The notes under the pieces were generated by a model, which worked only from the letters and a program-made list of their open reading frames with translations, was not told where the DNA came from and did no database searches. A DNA stretch of 64,000 bases from Rhizobiaceae bacterium (lineage in GTDB: Bacteria > Pseudomonadota > Alphaproteobacteria > Rhizobiales > Rhizobiaceae): positions 124,001 through 188,000 of the forward strand of contig JAEPMJ010000001.1 of assembly GCA_017644005.1 (NCBI GenBank). The letters run 5' to 3'. Numbering within the stretch: position 1 is the first letter of the stretch; every line of letters starts with the position of its first letter. Made by a program: the position numbers and the translations under genes. Positions 16,691 through 25,306 of the stretch are shown here, piece by piece.

Positions 16691-18028
16691 CTACGACCCC
16701 GTCAAAATCGGCACTAGCCAAGTCTGCAACAGAGGGCCAGCGACAACACCGGCCGCAATGAAAACGAGGGCCAGCGCCATTCCCCTCCACGGAACGCGGG
16801 TTCGCCAAAGCCGGTGCGCCCGGATCTCGATCAGGATACCGCGCACAATCATCTGCAGGGCGAACCCGAGAAACGCCCCGATGGGGCCCAGGTACCAGAT
16901 TGCGAGCAGCCAAAGGGCAATGCCGATAATGCTTGACGTAAGCACGAGCGTCATCAGGTCCGGCCCGCGCGAATGGGCAAAGAAGTAGTTCTGAGCGTGA
17001 TACCACGGGATCGAAACGGCGTAGGCTCCGAGCAGAAGCCCAAGCCCGAGAGAAAGCCCCCGATAGGCTTCCAGACGGTCGCCAGCCAGTTCGATCGCGG
17101 TCGGGAACACCAGAAGGACGGCAAACCCGACCAGACCGATTATGAACCCCTGCCACAGAAAGAAGCTATCGCTCTCTTTCGCAACTTCCATATGAGGTTT
17201 CTCGTGCACGATCCTGTAGAAGCGCGGACTCCAGACCTGGTTGAGCGAAGTCGCCACAAGCTGAAGAACGGAAGAGAGCGTATATGCGAACGTAAAGCGC
17301 GAGACATCCCCGGCCGTGAAGAGCGCATTGATCAGATAGGTGCTGCCATAGCCGGTGAGCCAGGCGGCGATGGCGATCGCCACATAAGGAGGCATCCTGA
17401 CCAGAATCTTGCGGCTGATTTCCGGCGATGAGAATACGAACCTCGGATTCAGGCGCAGACCGAACATCGCAACAAACGAAACGCCCAGACCGATGGCCAT
17501 GCCGCCAAACAGACTTTCCACGGAGCCGAACGCCACGAATGCGACGAAGCCAAGGAAAAAGGCCATGAACATCGGTATATTGTTGAGCATCAGCGACGCG
17601 ACGTGCCTCTCGTCGAGCCTGATCAGGTGCGCCTGCAGAATGAAGAAGGCGCTCAGCATTCCCACAATAAACAGGATGAAAAGGCCCGGGATATCCGAGT
17701 TGATCTCAAGGGAGAGAGGAACCGAGAAAGCGGCAATCGCCAAAAAGACGATGGAAGCAACGATCGTGAAGACACCGAATCCGGCCGCCAGCAGCCGCTG
17801 GCGGCCCACGCCTTCCTGATGCTCCTTCAGCATTCCGACGACGGGTTCTACTATGCCCGCGCCAAGCAGCGCCGCGATGCCGGTCTGGAACGCGAAAAAA
17901 AGCCCGAAACGCGCATATTCCTCGACAGTGAGCGCCGCGGCGAGCCAGATGAAAAGTGCGAATCCAGCGCCCTTTTGCAGAACCGCTGCCGCGGCATAGG
18001 CCGACGCATAGCCGAGCAGCCTTTCCAT
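16691..18028 (-). CDS. Wzx-type oligosaccharide flippase (MOP superfamily)
   Basis: 445 residues with about twelve to fourteen hydrophobic segments and the N-terminal pattern YASAYAAAAVLQKGAGFALF that is common in polysaccharide flippases. Wzx moves undecaprenyl-diphosphate-linked repeat units from the inner to the outer leaflet of the inner membrane for Wzy to polymerise. It starts at ATG 18028 and is the first gene of a minus-strand run Wzx, GT, Wzy, propeller, methyltransferase, Wzz-like. About 150 bp separate it from pseI on the same strand. Confidence 0.88.
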   Translation of the reverse strand: MERLLGYASAYAAAAVLQKGAGFALFIWLAAALTVEEYARFGLFFAFQTGIAALLGAGIVEPVVGMLKEHQEGVGRQRLLAAGFGVFTIVASIVFLAIAAFSVPLSLEINSDIPGLFILFIVGMLSAFFILQAHLIRLDERHVASLMLNNIPMFMAFFLGFVAFVAFGSVESLFGGMAIGLGVSFVAMFGLRLNPRFVFSSPEISRKILVRMPPYVAIAIAAWLTGYGSTYLINALFTAGDVSRFTFAYTLSSVLQLVATSLNQVWSPRFYRIVHEKPHMEVAKESDSFFLWQGFIIGLVGFAVLLVFPTAIELAGDRLEAYRGLSLGLGLLLGAYAVSIPWYHAQNYFFAHSRGPDLMTLVLTSSIIGIALWLLAIWYLGPIGAFLGFALQMIVRGILIEIRAHRLWRTRVPWRGMALALVFIAAGVVAGPLLQTWLVPILTGS

Positions 18029-18178
18029 GTTCCCGTCCTAGGGTCTGCGATCATCAACTCGACTGGAACCGTCGAGCTGGTTTCGATCTGCCACGTCAGG
18101 CACCTCGACCCGGGGAACACCCCTGGCCGTTGGCCTTTTCGCAACGTCTCTCGTCATCTCGAATGCCTTTCAGCCGCA

Positions 18179-19225
18179 TCAGAACAACAGGTCCCAGGAA
18201 ACAGGCGTGCCGATCTTGGCATCACGCGCCACCCGTCTGCCGATAAAGCTGTCGTAGAAGCGGGGCGGCAATCCGTAACCCGGCCGTATGATGCGCATGT
18301 TCTCCGGGCCCAGAACGTCGCCCTTCTTGATATCGGCGCTTATGTAGAGCGAGCGGCGGAAAACCTTCGAACCCTGCTCCGCCGGCATGGTGCCGTATGT
18401 GACGGTGCCGAGGCTCTGCCAACCGCGCTCAGTCTCCGTGCGCAACGCCAGGAACTCCTCGGGCTCGAGCGAAAATGTCGAATCGACCCCTCCGTCGACC
18501 CTCCGCAGGGTGAAGTGCTTCTCGATTGCCACCGCACCCATCGCCACCGCCGCGACGGCAGCGCCGCTGCCCATCGTGTGATCGGATAGACCCACTTCGC
18601 ACCCGAACGCTTCGCGCAGGTGCGGTATTGTGGCGACATTGGTGTTTTCCGGCGTAGCCGGATAGGTGCTCGTGCACTTCAGCAGCACGATCTGGTCGCA
18701 ACCGCCATCACGCGCAGTGCGGACAGCCTCGTCGATCTCGCCGAGCGTCGCCATGCCGGTTGAGATGATCATCGGCTTTCCAGTCGAGGCGACCTTTTTT
18801 ATCAGCGGAAGGTCGGTGCACTCGAACGAAGCGATCTTGTAGGCGGGTACGTTCAGCGTCTCCAGGAAGTCGACAGCCGTCTCGTCGAAAGGCGTGCTGA
18901 AGCAATGCATGCCCAACGCCGATGCTCTTTCCATGATGGGTCCATGCCATTCCCACGGTGTGTGCGCCTCCTGGTAGAGGTCATAGAGCTGACGGCCGGC
19001 CCAGAGGCTGTTGCTGTCTTCGATGACGAAACCAGGCGCATCGATGTTCAGCGTCATCGTGTCGGCAGTATATGTCTGGAGCTTCAGCGCATCCGCGCCG
19101 GATCGGGCCGCCGCCTCGACAATTTCAAGCGCCCGGTCGAGCGACTGGTTGTGATTGCCCGACATCTCCGCGATCAGGTAAGGGCGCGCATTGCGGCTGA
19201 CTTCCCGCCCACCAATCTTGATCAT
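18179..19225 (-). CDS. pseI: Pseudaminic acid synthase (NeuB/PseI family)
   Basis: 348 residues. The NeuB TIM barrel runs from LIAEMSGNHNQSLD (about 18) through ALKLQTYTADTMTL, FSTPFD and GLSDHTMG to AIEKHFTL, motifs that bind phosphoenolpyruvate, metal and the N-acetyl sugar. The last 60 residues (SLYISADIKKGDVL onward) form the SAF antifreeze-like domain that closes the partner's active site. The FSTPFDETAVDFL and GMHC wording is closest to PseI, which condenses PEP with 6-deoxy-AltdiNAc. ATG 19225 has GGAGGGG upstream and is preferred over 19261. pseB, pseC, pseH and pseG are all nearby. Confidence 0.9.
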   Translation of the reverse strand: MIKIGGREVSRNARPYLIAEMSGNHNQSLDRALEIVEAAARSGADALKLQTYTADTMTLNIDAPGFVIEDSNSLWAGRQLYDLYQEAHTPWEWHGPIMERASALGMHCFSTPFDETAVDFLETLNVPAYKIASFECTDLPLIKKVASTGKPMIISTGMATLGEIDEAVRTARDGGCDQIVLLKCTSTYPATPENTNVATIPHLREAFGCEVGLSDHTMGSGAAVAAVAMGAVAIEKHFTLRRVDGGVDSTFSLEPEEFLALRTETERGWQSLGTVTYGTMPAEQGSKVFRRSLYISADIKKGDVLGPENMRIIRPGYGLPPRFYDSFIGRRVARDAKIGTPVSWDLLF

Positions 19226-19651
19226 ATCGCCCCCTCCGGCTTGTGCGCGAGGTCCGCCCACCGTCGCGCGAGACCGTTTCTCGCCTTCACCCGGGATCAG
19301 ACACGAACCGCGTATCTACTACAATTCCGTCCCAACTCAACCTGCTCGTGCGGCATTCACCTGCCGCGTTCGCCACCGCACGGTCAACCTGACCGAACAA
19401 TGGCCGGATCACGCCGTGAGGTATCGGCAAGGGGATAAGTTCCCTCGCCTGTTGGCCACCGGTTCGTCTCAACGGCCTTCTCTGCGCCGCCTCCAGTTTA
19501 TTTCAAACCATTGATAACGTTCTGAAAAACCTATCCCCTGGATTCGCTCGGAACGCATCATCACGATCAAATCGATCACGCTACCCACAGCAATCAATCC
19601 ACGCTTCGAGGACGTCGATCACACTGTGGGCGCGCAGATGGAGCCCCGCAC
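19226..19651. other. Divergent promoter region between pseI and the DUF2793 gene
   Basis: 426 bases without a supported gene. It must contain the promoters for pseI (minus) and for the plus-strand DUF2793-pseG run. TCGATCAC occurs twice, at 19572-19579 and 19615-19622, which could be a regulator half-site, but no dyad or consensus boxes are convincing. No RNA structure or terminator was seen. Confidence 0.4.
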
Positions 19652-20761
19652 ATGGAAAAATCCGCAATCCTTGGCCTCCCCTACATCATGCCCTCGCAGG
19701 CGCAGGCACACGTCACCCACAACACGGCTCTCGACCTGCTCGATGCACTGGTGCAACTCGGCGTCGAAAGCGCCACTGCTACCGAGCCGCCCACGGAGCC
19801 GGCCGATGGCGACCGCTATATCGTCCCCTCGGATGCAACGGGCGAGTGGGCTTCGCATGTCGATGAGCTTGCCGTATTTCGCGATGGCGGCTGGCTCTAC
19901 CTGACGCCTCCGGCGGGCGCCCTGGCTTGGGTGAAGGACTCTTCCGTTCTGTGCGTGCATTCCGGTGGCGGATGGCCGCAAATCGACGGAGCCGGCAGCG
20001 GCGTTTCCGCTCTCACAATGTTGGGAATCAACTCAGCAGCGTCCACGAGCCAGCGCCTTGCCGTCGCATCCGGTTCCACCCTCCTCGACGAGGAAAACGG
20101 CAGTCATCGCCTGCTGGTCAACAAAGCGGCGGGTGCCGACACTGCATCGCTCATCTTGCAGACAGGCCATGAAGCGCGGGCTGAACTTGGGCTGACGGGA
20201 AGCGATGATTTTCGCCTCATAGTAAGCGCCGACGGCGCGGTATGGCACGATTCACTCGTTGCAACGCGCGCGTCTGGCGAGCTCTCGGCTCCGAACGGGC
20301 TGCAGGCGCCTGGCCACGTGCTACAGGTCCAGACGGCGCGACTGACATCCACCTTCACAACAAGCTCGGCGGCGCCACAGGCCACCGGCCTTGCCGTCAC
20401 GATAACTCCGAGGTCTTCCAGTTCCCGGGTTATCGTTCGCGCCAATGTCGTGGTCGGCGCCGCGTTCTGGTACACCTCACCAATGCTGGCCATCTTCCGC
20501 AACGGAGGCAAGGTCTGGCCTTCGCTGGCAGGCGTCTATCTCAAACACCAGCTCCTGGCCGACACCGAGTCAAATTCCCGGCTTGTCAGCATGTCGGTGC
20601 CGATAGAGTTCGAAGACGAACCCGCTACGACCAATCCCGTCACCTATGCCCTTCACCTTGCCAGCAGCCTCGGCGGTTATCCCGTTCACATCAACCGCCG
20701 CGAACACGCCGCAGCAGCAATAGGCGAAACGAACATCAGCGCCACCGAAATCGGAGGCTAA
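19652..20761 (+). CDS. DUF2793 / phage tail-fibre-like protein
   Basis: 369 residues. The first 110 or so match DUF2793: GLPYIMPSQAQAHVTHNTAL, then DGDRYIVPSDATGEW and GALAWVKDSSVL. This domain occurs in tail proteins of prophages and gene transfer agents of alphaproteobacteria. The last 150 residues contain HVLQVQTARLT and TGLAVTITPRSSSSRVIVRA, a pattern common in phage tail-fibre tips. No signal peptide is seen. It lies 35 bp upstream of pseG on the same strand, so it may be co-transcribed with pseudaminic acid genes, yet no other phage gene is in the window. It may be a captured receptor-binding protein or part of a dispersed gene transfer agent system. Confidence 0.75.
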   Translation: MEKSAILGLPYIMPSQAQAHVTHNTALDLLDALVQLGVESATATEPPTEPADGDRYIVPSDATGEWASHVDELAVFRDGGWLYLTPPAGALAWVKDSSVLCVHSGGGWPQIDGAGSGVSALTMLGINSAASTSQRLAVASGSTLLDEENGSHRLLVNKAAGADTASLILQTGHEARAELGLTGSDDFRLIVSADGAVWHDSLVATRASGELSAPNGLQAPGHVLQVQTARLTSTFTTSSAAPQATGLAVTITPRSSSSRVIVRANVVVGAAFWYTSPMLAIFRNGGKVWPSLAGVYLKHQLLADTESNSRLVSMSVPIEFEDEPATTNPVTYALHLASSLGGYPVHINRREHAAAAIGETNISATEIGG

Positions 20762-20796
20762 TTGCCATTTGGCCTATGAGCGTCTAGCGGAACATC

Positions 20797-21825
20797 ATGG
20801 CACGCCCACGAATCGTTTTCCGCTGTGATGCATCGCCCGAGATCGGCGGTGGACATGTCGTCCGCTGTATGGCGCTAGCCCATGCCTTTCGGGCCGTTGG
20901 CGCCGAGGTGACCTTCGCCGTGTCCGACGAGACGCCCCGAACCGTTCCCGAGCTGGCCGCGCAGTTTCCCGAAACCGCCCGCGGCTTCACCGGCGAAACC
21001 GCGGAATTGGAGCGGCTTGAACCTGTCGACGTGATCGTTATCGACCACTATGGTCTGGGGTTCGAATACGAGGTGGCCGCGTCAAGTGTCTCCGACCGGT
21101 TGCTGGTAATCGACGATTTTCCGAACCGGCAGCACGCAGCGACTCACCTCGTCGATACCACGCATGGCCGTGTCGCGGCGGAATATGCTCCCGTCGTCGG
21201 GAAAGACACGGTTGTCATGTGCGGCAGCGATTACGCGATGCTGCGGCCTCCCTTTCGCGCGCGGCGACCTGTCGAGACAACGGCGCCCACGCCCCCTTTG
21301 AACATTCTGGCGACATTCGGCATGACCGATTCACACAATGTCAGCGGTATGGCAGCGGAGGCGCTGTCGGACTTCGCGCGCGAGATGTCGCTTTCATTCG
21401 TGCTCGGTGCCAGTGCCCCTCATCTGTATGCGCTGCGAAACACGATAAGGAAGATGGGACACGACTGGAGGATCGTTACCGACGCAGACGCCGAACAGAT
21501 GGCTGAGCTTACCGCAAAGGCCGATCTCGTCATCGGCGCGCCCGGCAGCGCCAGCTATGAACGCTGCTGTCTCGGCAAGCCGACCCTGCTCGTGCAAGTT
21601 GCAGACAACCAGGCCGGCAACGCAGCCTCTCTGGTGGAGGCCGGAGCCGCTCGCCTTGTCGGCTCGGTTCCGCACGTCGGGCCGGCCGAAATAGGCGAGG
21701 CCGTTTCTGAATTGCTTTCCCAACCTGAGGAATTGGGCCGCATGTCAGCAGCGGCGCTGCGCGTCACCGACGGTAACGGCGTCGACCGGATCGTGGCCGC
21801 AACCCTGACCCCGGACGGAAGGTGA
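20797..21825 (+). CDS. pseG: UDP-2,4-diacetamido-2,4,6-trideoxy-beta-L-altropyranose hydrolase
   Basis: 342 residues. The N-terminus has FRCDASPEIGGGHVVRCMAL (about 7-26), the diagnostic Gly-Gly-Gly-His loop of PseG, whose His activates water to release UDP. The C-terminal GT-B-like half has DLVIGAPGSASYERCCLGKP (about 246-265), the UDP-binding segment shared with MurG-type enzymes. PseG gives free 6-deoxy-AltdiNAc for PseI. It ends in GTGA, where a GTG overlaps the stop codon, pointing to coupling with the downstream amidotransferase genes. Confidence 0.92.
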   Translation: MARPRIVFRCDASPEIGGGHVVRCMALAHAFRAVGAEVTFAVSDETPRTVPELAAQFPETARGFTGETAELERLEPVDVIVIDHYGLGFEYEVAASSVSDRLLVIDDFPNRQHAATHLVDTTHGRVAAEYAPVVGKDTVVMCGSDYAMLRPPFRARRPVETTAPTPPLNILATFGMTDSHNVSGMAAEALSDFAREMSLSFVLGASAPHLYALRNTIRKMGHDWRIVTDADAEQMAELTAKADLVIGAPGSASYERCCLGKPTLLVQVADNQAGNAASLVEAGAARLVGSVPHVGPAEIGEAVSELLSQPEELGRMSAAALRVTDGNGVDRIVAATLTPDGR

Positions 21826-21905
21826 GTGGCATTGTCGGGCCAGTGCAAACCGCTTATAGCGGAGGTCAAATCCAACGGCGCGGCGTGGCCGCGCAGGGCG
21901 TATCC

Positions 21906-22529
21906 ATGGAACGTATCGGCCTCTTGCGCATGCCGATTGGCAACCTCCAGTCGGCGTGGAATGCGCTTTACGAACTGGGGTTCGACCCGGAGATGGTGGA
22001 CGAGCAGTCGGACTTCGACGAACTCACCCATCTGATCGTCCCGGGTGTCGGCAACTTCAAGGCGGTAATGGCGCATCTGAATGCGAAGGGACTGCCGAAC
22101 AAGATTCGCGCCTTTGCCGCGACAGGCCGCCCGACGCTGGGCATCTGCGTGGGCATGCAGCTCCTCGCCGCCACTGGCACGGAAAGTGGACAGACCGACG
22201 GGCTGGGCTTCGTTCGCGCGACGGTTGAGCGGCTGCCTGGCGGCCCCGGAATGCCACTGCCGCATGTCGGCTGGAGCACGGTAGATCTCAAACGCGACCA
22301 TCCGGTTACGGACAATGTGAAGCAAGGTCGCGATTTCTATTTCGTCCACTCCTACGCGATGAAATGCGAGGACGAGACCGACGCTATCGGGATTACCAAC
22401 TATGGCGACGATTTCGTTTCCATCGTCGGGCGCGACAATGTCGTCGGGTTTCAGTTCCACCCTGAGAAAAGCCAAGCCAACGGCCTGAAATTGCTTGAGA
22501 ATTTCTGCTACTGGGACGGCCAATGCTGA
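21906..22529 (+). CDS. HisH-like glutamine amidotransferase of sugar amidation
   Basis: 207 residues, class I glutamine amidotransferase. The catalytic triad is visible as GICVGMQ (Cys about 82) and QFHPEKS (His 185, Glu 187); PGVGNF near residue 46 forms the oxyanion side. It is not in a histidine operon but between pseG and pseH, and a PseA-like ATP-dependent enzyme is nearby. In this setting HisH/HisF-like pairs supply ammonia for acetamidino groups on nonulosonic acids or uronic sugars. I chose ATG 21906; an in-frame GTG at 21822 overlapping the pseG stop would add 28 residues and cannot be excluded. Confidence 0.88.
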   Translation: MERIGLLRMPIGNLQSAWNALYELGFDPEMVDEQSDFDELTHLIVPGVGNFKAVMAHLNAKGLPNKIRAFAATGRPTLGICVGMQLLAATGTESGQTDGLGFVRATVERLPGGPGMPLPHVGWSTVDLKRDHPVTDNVKQGRDFYFVHSYAMKCEDETDAIGITNYGDDFVSIVGRDNVVGFQFHPEKSQANGLKLLENFCYWDGQC

Positions 22530-23287
22530 AGAAGAGGATCATACCTATGCAGCTTCTTCTCGACGGGCGGCTGGTCAAGACCATCCGGTTCGACGGGAAG
22601 CGTGACGTCGGCGACCCGGTGAAGAGTTCGGCCGTCTATAACTCCCAATATGCGGACGAACTGATCTTCCTCAATATTTCACGCGAACGCCGCTCGGTGA
22701 ATGACCTCCAGAAGGTCATCACGGAGGTCTCGAAAGTGAGCTTCATGCCGATGGCCATGGGCGGTGGGATCGGATCCGCCGAGGATGCGGCCAATCTGAT
22801 CCTCAACGGCGCCGACAAGGTGGTCGTGAATTCCGTCGCGTATGACCGCAAGGAGGTGATATCGCGCACTGCCGACACTTTCGGCGCACAGGCGGTGATC
22901 GTGTGCATCGACGTGCGGTACGACGCCGAAAAACAGGACTATGTGCTTTACAGCGACTGCGGCCGCAGGGCGGAGCATATCACTCTTGAAGAACACGTGG
23001 AGGCTGTGATTGCCGCCGGCGCCGGCGAGGTCATGATCCAGTCGATCGATCGCGATGGAACCATGAAGGGCTTCGACATCGACGTGACCAGGAGGGTGGC
23101 CGCAGTTTCCACTGCTCCGGTTATCGCCGCCGGAGGCTCGGGCAATTACGACCAGATGAAGGACTGTTTCCTGGAAACCGGCGTCAGCGCGCTTGCCTGC
23201 GGCAGCCTGTTCAACTTTTCCGACAGCAACCCCATCCGCGCCAAGGCCTTCCTCAGCAATCACGGCCTCAATTTCAAGAAAGTCTGA
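22523..23287 (+). CDS. HisF-like ammonia-channel partner of sugar amidation
   Basis: 254 residues forming a complete (beta/alpha)8 barrel of the HisF type, overlapping the HisH-like gene by 7 bp. In true HisF, Asp11 and Asp130 carry out cyclisation of imidazole glycerol phosphate. Here residue 11 is Leu (IIPMQLLLDG) while Asp130 (VIVCID) is kept, so histidine biosynthesis is unlikely. The same change is known in HisF-like partners of WbpG/PseA enzymes. Expected role: pass ammonia from the HisH-like glutaminase to the PseA-like ATP-pyrophosphatase. MGGGIGS and IAAGGSGN phosphate loops remain. Confidence 0.88.
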   Translation: MLKKRIIPMQLLLDGRLVKTIRFDGKRDVGDPVKSSAVYNSQYADELIFLNISRERRSVNDLQKVITEVSKVSFMPMAMGGGIGSAEDAANLILNGADKVVVNSVAYDRKEVISRTADTFGAQAVIVCIDVRYDAEKQDYVLYSDCGRRAEHITLEEHVEAVIAAGAGEVMIQSIDRDGTMKGFDIDVTRRVAAVSTAPVIAAGGSGNYDQMKDCFLETGVSALACGSLFNFSDSNPIRAKAFLSNHGLNFKKV

Positions 23288-23288
23288 C

Positions 23289-23819
23289 GTGGAGATTTCA
23301 ACCACACGCCTCAGTTTGCGCAGGCTTACGCCGAACGACGTCACCGACGCCTATGTTGGATGGCTGAACGATCCGGACGTGTATCGCTTCCTGGAAACAC
23401 GCCTATCGGTACAGAACAAGAAAAGCGTTCTCGATTTCGTTGCCGAAAAGGCGGCGAGCGACAATGAGTTCCTGTTCGGCATGTTCCTGCGCGACAGCGG
23501 TCGCCATATCGGTAACATCAAGGTCGGGCCGATCCACCGTCATCACAAAGTTGCCGATGTCAGCCTGCTCATCGGGGAGCGCGACTGCTGGGGTAAGGGA
23601 TATGCCGCAGAGGCGATCACCGCCGTCAGCCGCCACGCGTTCGAGAAACTCGGCGTCGCCAAGCTTTCGGCCGGCATGTATGTGGCCAATGAGGGCTCGC
23701 GACGGGCCTTTCTGAAGGCGGGCTACAGGCAGGAAGGCCTGCGGCGTGCGCATTACGAAAGTGAAGACGGGCGCACAGATCTTGTCGAAGTCGGCGCGCT
23801 TCCGGGTGAAATCACATGA
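23289..23819 (+). CDS. pseH: GNAT acetyltransferase, probable PseH
   Basis: 176 residues, RimJ/RimL-like GNAT. LSLRRLTPNDV at the start and WLNDPDVYRFLETR (about 27-40) match PseH, and VSLLIGERDCWGKGYAAEAI (about 95-114) carries the acetyl-CoA loop (Gln/Arg-x-x-Gly-x-Gly type, here WGKGYA). PseH N-acetylates the 4-amino group of UDP-4-amino-4,6-dideoxy-AltNAc made by PseC. It starts at GTG 23289 right after the HisF-like stop and its stop overlaps the next gene by 4 bp, so it is inside one operon. The assignment rests on family and neighbours. Confidence 0.85.
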   Translation: MEISTTRLSLRRLTPNDVTDAYVGWLNDPDVYRFLETRLSVQNKKSVLDFVAEKAASDNEFLFGMFLRDSGRHIGNIKVGPIHRHHKVADVSLLIGERDCWGKGYAAEAITAVSRHAFEKLGVAKLSAGMYVANEGSRRAFLKAGYRQEGLRRAHYESEDGRTDLVEVGALPGEIT

Positions 23820-24571
23820 TCGCCGCGGTGCTGCAGGCGCGAGCCTCGTCCCGCCGGCTGCCGGGCAAGGTTCTGAAGCCGATCCTCGGCAAGCCCATGC
23901 TTCAGCATCAGATCGAGCGCATACTCCGTGCGAATCTTCCGGAAAAGCTTGTCCTCGCAACAAGTGTCAATCGCGAGGATGACGCGGTCGCCAATATCGG
24001 AGTGGCCTGCGGAATCGCGGTGTATCGCGGCAGCCTCGATGACGTGCTGGACCGCTTCTACAGGGCTGCCGAGGCCTATAAGCCAACGCACGTGGTGCGT
24101 CTCACCGGCGATTGCCCCCTGACCGACCCCGCCCTCATCGACGCTGTCACCCGCTTCGCCGTCGAGGGTGGCTACGATTACGCATCGAATACCATCCGCC
24201 CGAGCTTTCCTGACGGGCTGGACGTGGAGGTAGCCGCGTTCGCCGCGCTCGAGGCTGCCTGGCGCGAGGCGACCTCGAAACCCGATCGCGAACACGTCAT
24301 GCCGTTCCTGCACCGCCAGCCCGGGCGCTTTCGGCTCGGCAACCTCCTGAACAGCGGCACCGACCTGTCGGCCATGCGGTGGACGGTCGACGAGCCGGCA
24401 GATTTCGAGATGGTGAAATCGGTCTATGAAGCGCTTTACCCATCGAAGCCGGATTTCGACATGTCGGATGTGCTGGCGTTTCTGGACGCCAATCCCGAGA
24501 TCGCCGGGCTCAATTCGGGACTTGTGCGCAACGAGGGCTATATAAGGGACGTCAGCGCTTCTTCAGACTGA
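23816..24571 (+). CDS. SpsF-like CMP-sugar synthetase (cytidylyltransferase), possible pseF role
   Basis: 251 residues. VLQARASSRRLPGKVLKPIL (about 5-24) is the nucleotide-binding loop of the CMP-Kdo/CMP-sialate synthetase superfamily in its SpsF form, and VRLTGDCPLTDPALID (about 92-107) is the metal-binding part. Standard PseF has PARGGSKR in the loop, which this lacks. It may activate pseudaminic acid with CTP or serve a different acid. ATG overlaps the pseH stop by 4 bp. Its 3' end overlaps the opposing formyltransferase gene by 20 bp. Confidence 0.78.
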   Translation: MIAAVLQARASSRRLPGKVLKPILGKPMLQHQIERILRANLPEKLVLATSVNREDDAVANIGVACGIAVYRGSLDDVLDRFYRAAEAYKPTHVVRLTGDCPLTDPALIDAVTRFAVEGGYDYASNTIRPSFPDGLDVEVAAFAALEAAWREATSKPDREHVMPFLHRQPGRFRLGNLLNSGTDLSAMRWTVDEPADFEMVKSVYEALYPSKPDFDMSDVLAFLDANPEIAGLNSGLVRNEGYIRDVSASSD

Positions 24572-25196
24572 TTTCGTACCGCGCGCCGCGATATTCGAAA
24601 AAGGCAGGGTAGCGCTCAGGGTCCGATACCCGCAACAGGTCGAAGATCTCCGCGATGCTGGCGTCCGGACTGACCTTGCTGTCCTCGGGCGTGCGCCGCT
24701 TGTAGTAGGTAGCTTCACCCTGCTGGGAACGGGGTTCGACACACGCGAAATTTTCAACTGCCCAGTCCATCAGCTCTATCTCAGCATCGAACACTTTGGC
24801 GTTGATCTCGTCATACAGTTCGGTTCCGTCGAACCTAATCGGCGCTTGCCTCCATATCCTGCCGGTATCGACCTTGTCTTCGGCTTCCAGCATGGACAGC
24901 ACGATTTCATTGCTGCCCTCCAGTATCTGCCAGATATGTGGCGACATGCCTCGACCCCTTGGCAGGGCGCTGGCGTGAAGCACCAGTGAATGCGTGAACT
25001 TGGCGCGGTCTTGCGGCCCAACGATCTGACTGCATGAGACAAGAAACAGCAGGTCGCCACCCTTCAGTTCGTCGACGTTCCGTCGAACGACGATCTGCGC
25101 CCTGTCGCGATTGGCTATCCGCCAACGGTCAAGCCATGGATTGACCGGATGATCCGGCGAGGTGCAAAGGACTTCGATACGCAGCATCTGTTTCAT
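24552..25196 (-). CDS. Sugar N-formyltransferase (formyl-THF dependent)
   Basis: 214 residues. The formyltransferase fold is shown by SLVLHASALPRGRGMSPHIW (about 79-98), with the catalytic His, and EDKVDTGRIWRQ (about 119-130), with the catalytic Asp. The usual Asn two residues before the His is Val here; I believe this occurs in the clade found in nonulosonic acid loci, but could not check. Likely reaction: transfer of formyl from 10-formyl-tetrahydrofolate to an amino group of a sugar or nonulosonic acid. It is the only minus-strand gene between plus-strand neighbours; its start is 110 bp from the aminotransferase gene. Confidence 0.8.
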   Translation of the reverse strand: MKQMLRIEVLCTSPDHPVNPWLDRWRIANRDRAQIVVRRNVDELKGGDLLFLVSCSQIVGPQDRAKFTHSLVLHASALPRGRGMSPHIWQILEGSNEIVLSMLEAEDKVDTGRIWRQAPIRFDGTELYDEINAKVFDAEIELMDWAVENFACVEPRSQQGEATYYKRRTPEDSKVSPDASIAEIFDLLRVSDPERYPAFFEYRGARYEISLKKR

Positions 25197-25306
25197 CCGG
25201 GAAGGCCGACGCACGACCAGTGCGCGCTACGCCCTATTGCACGCCCGCGCGACTAATTCTATGCGAACCTACCATCGCGGCCAATTCCGAGGAGTGGAAA
25301 ACCACC

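Noticed and set aside
21906-23287. Histidine biosynthesis genes hisH and hisF
   Set aside because: Context is pseG/pseH, and HisF Asp11 is replaced by Leu, so the pair belongs to sugar amidation.
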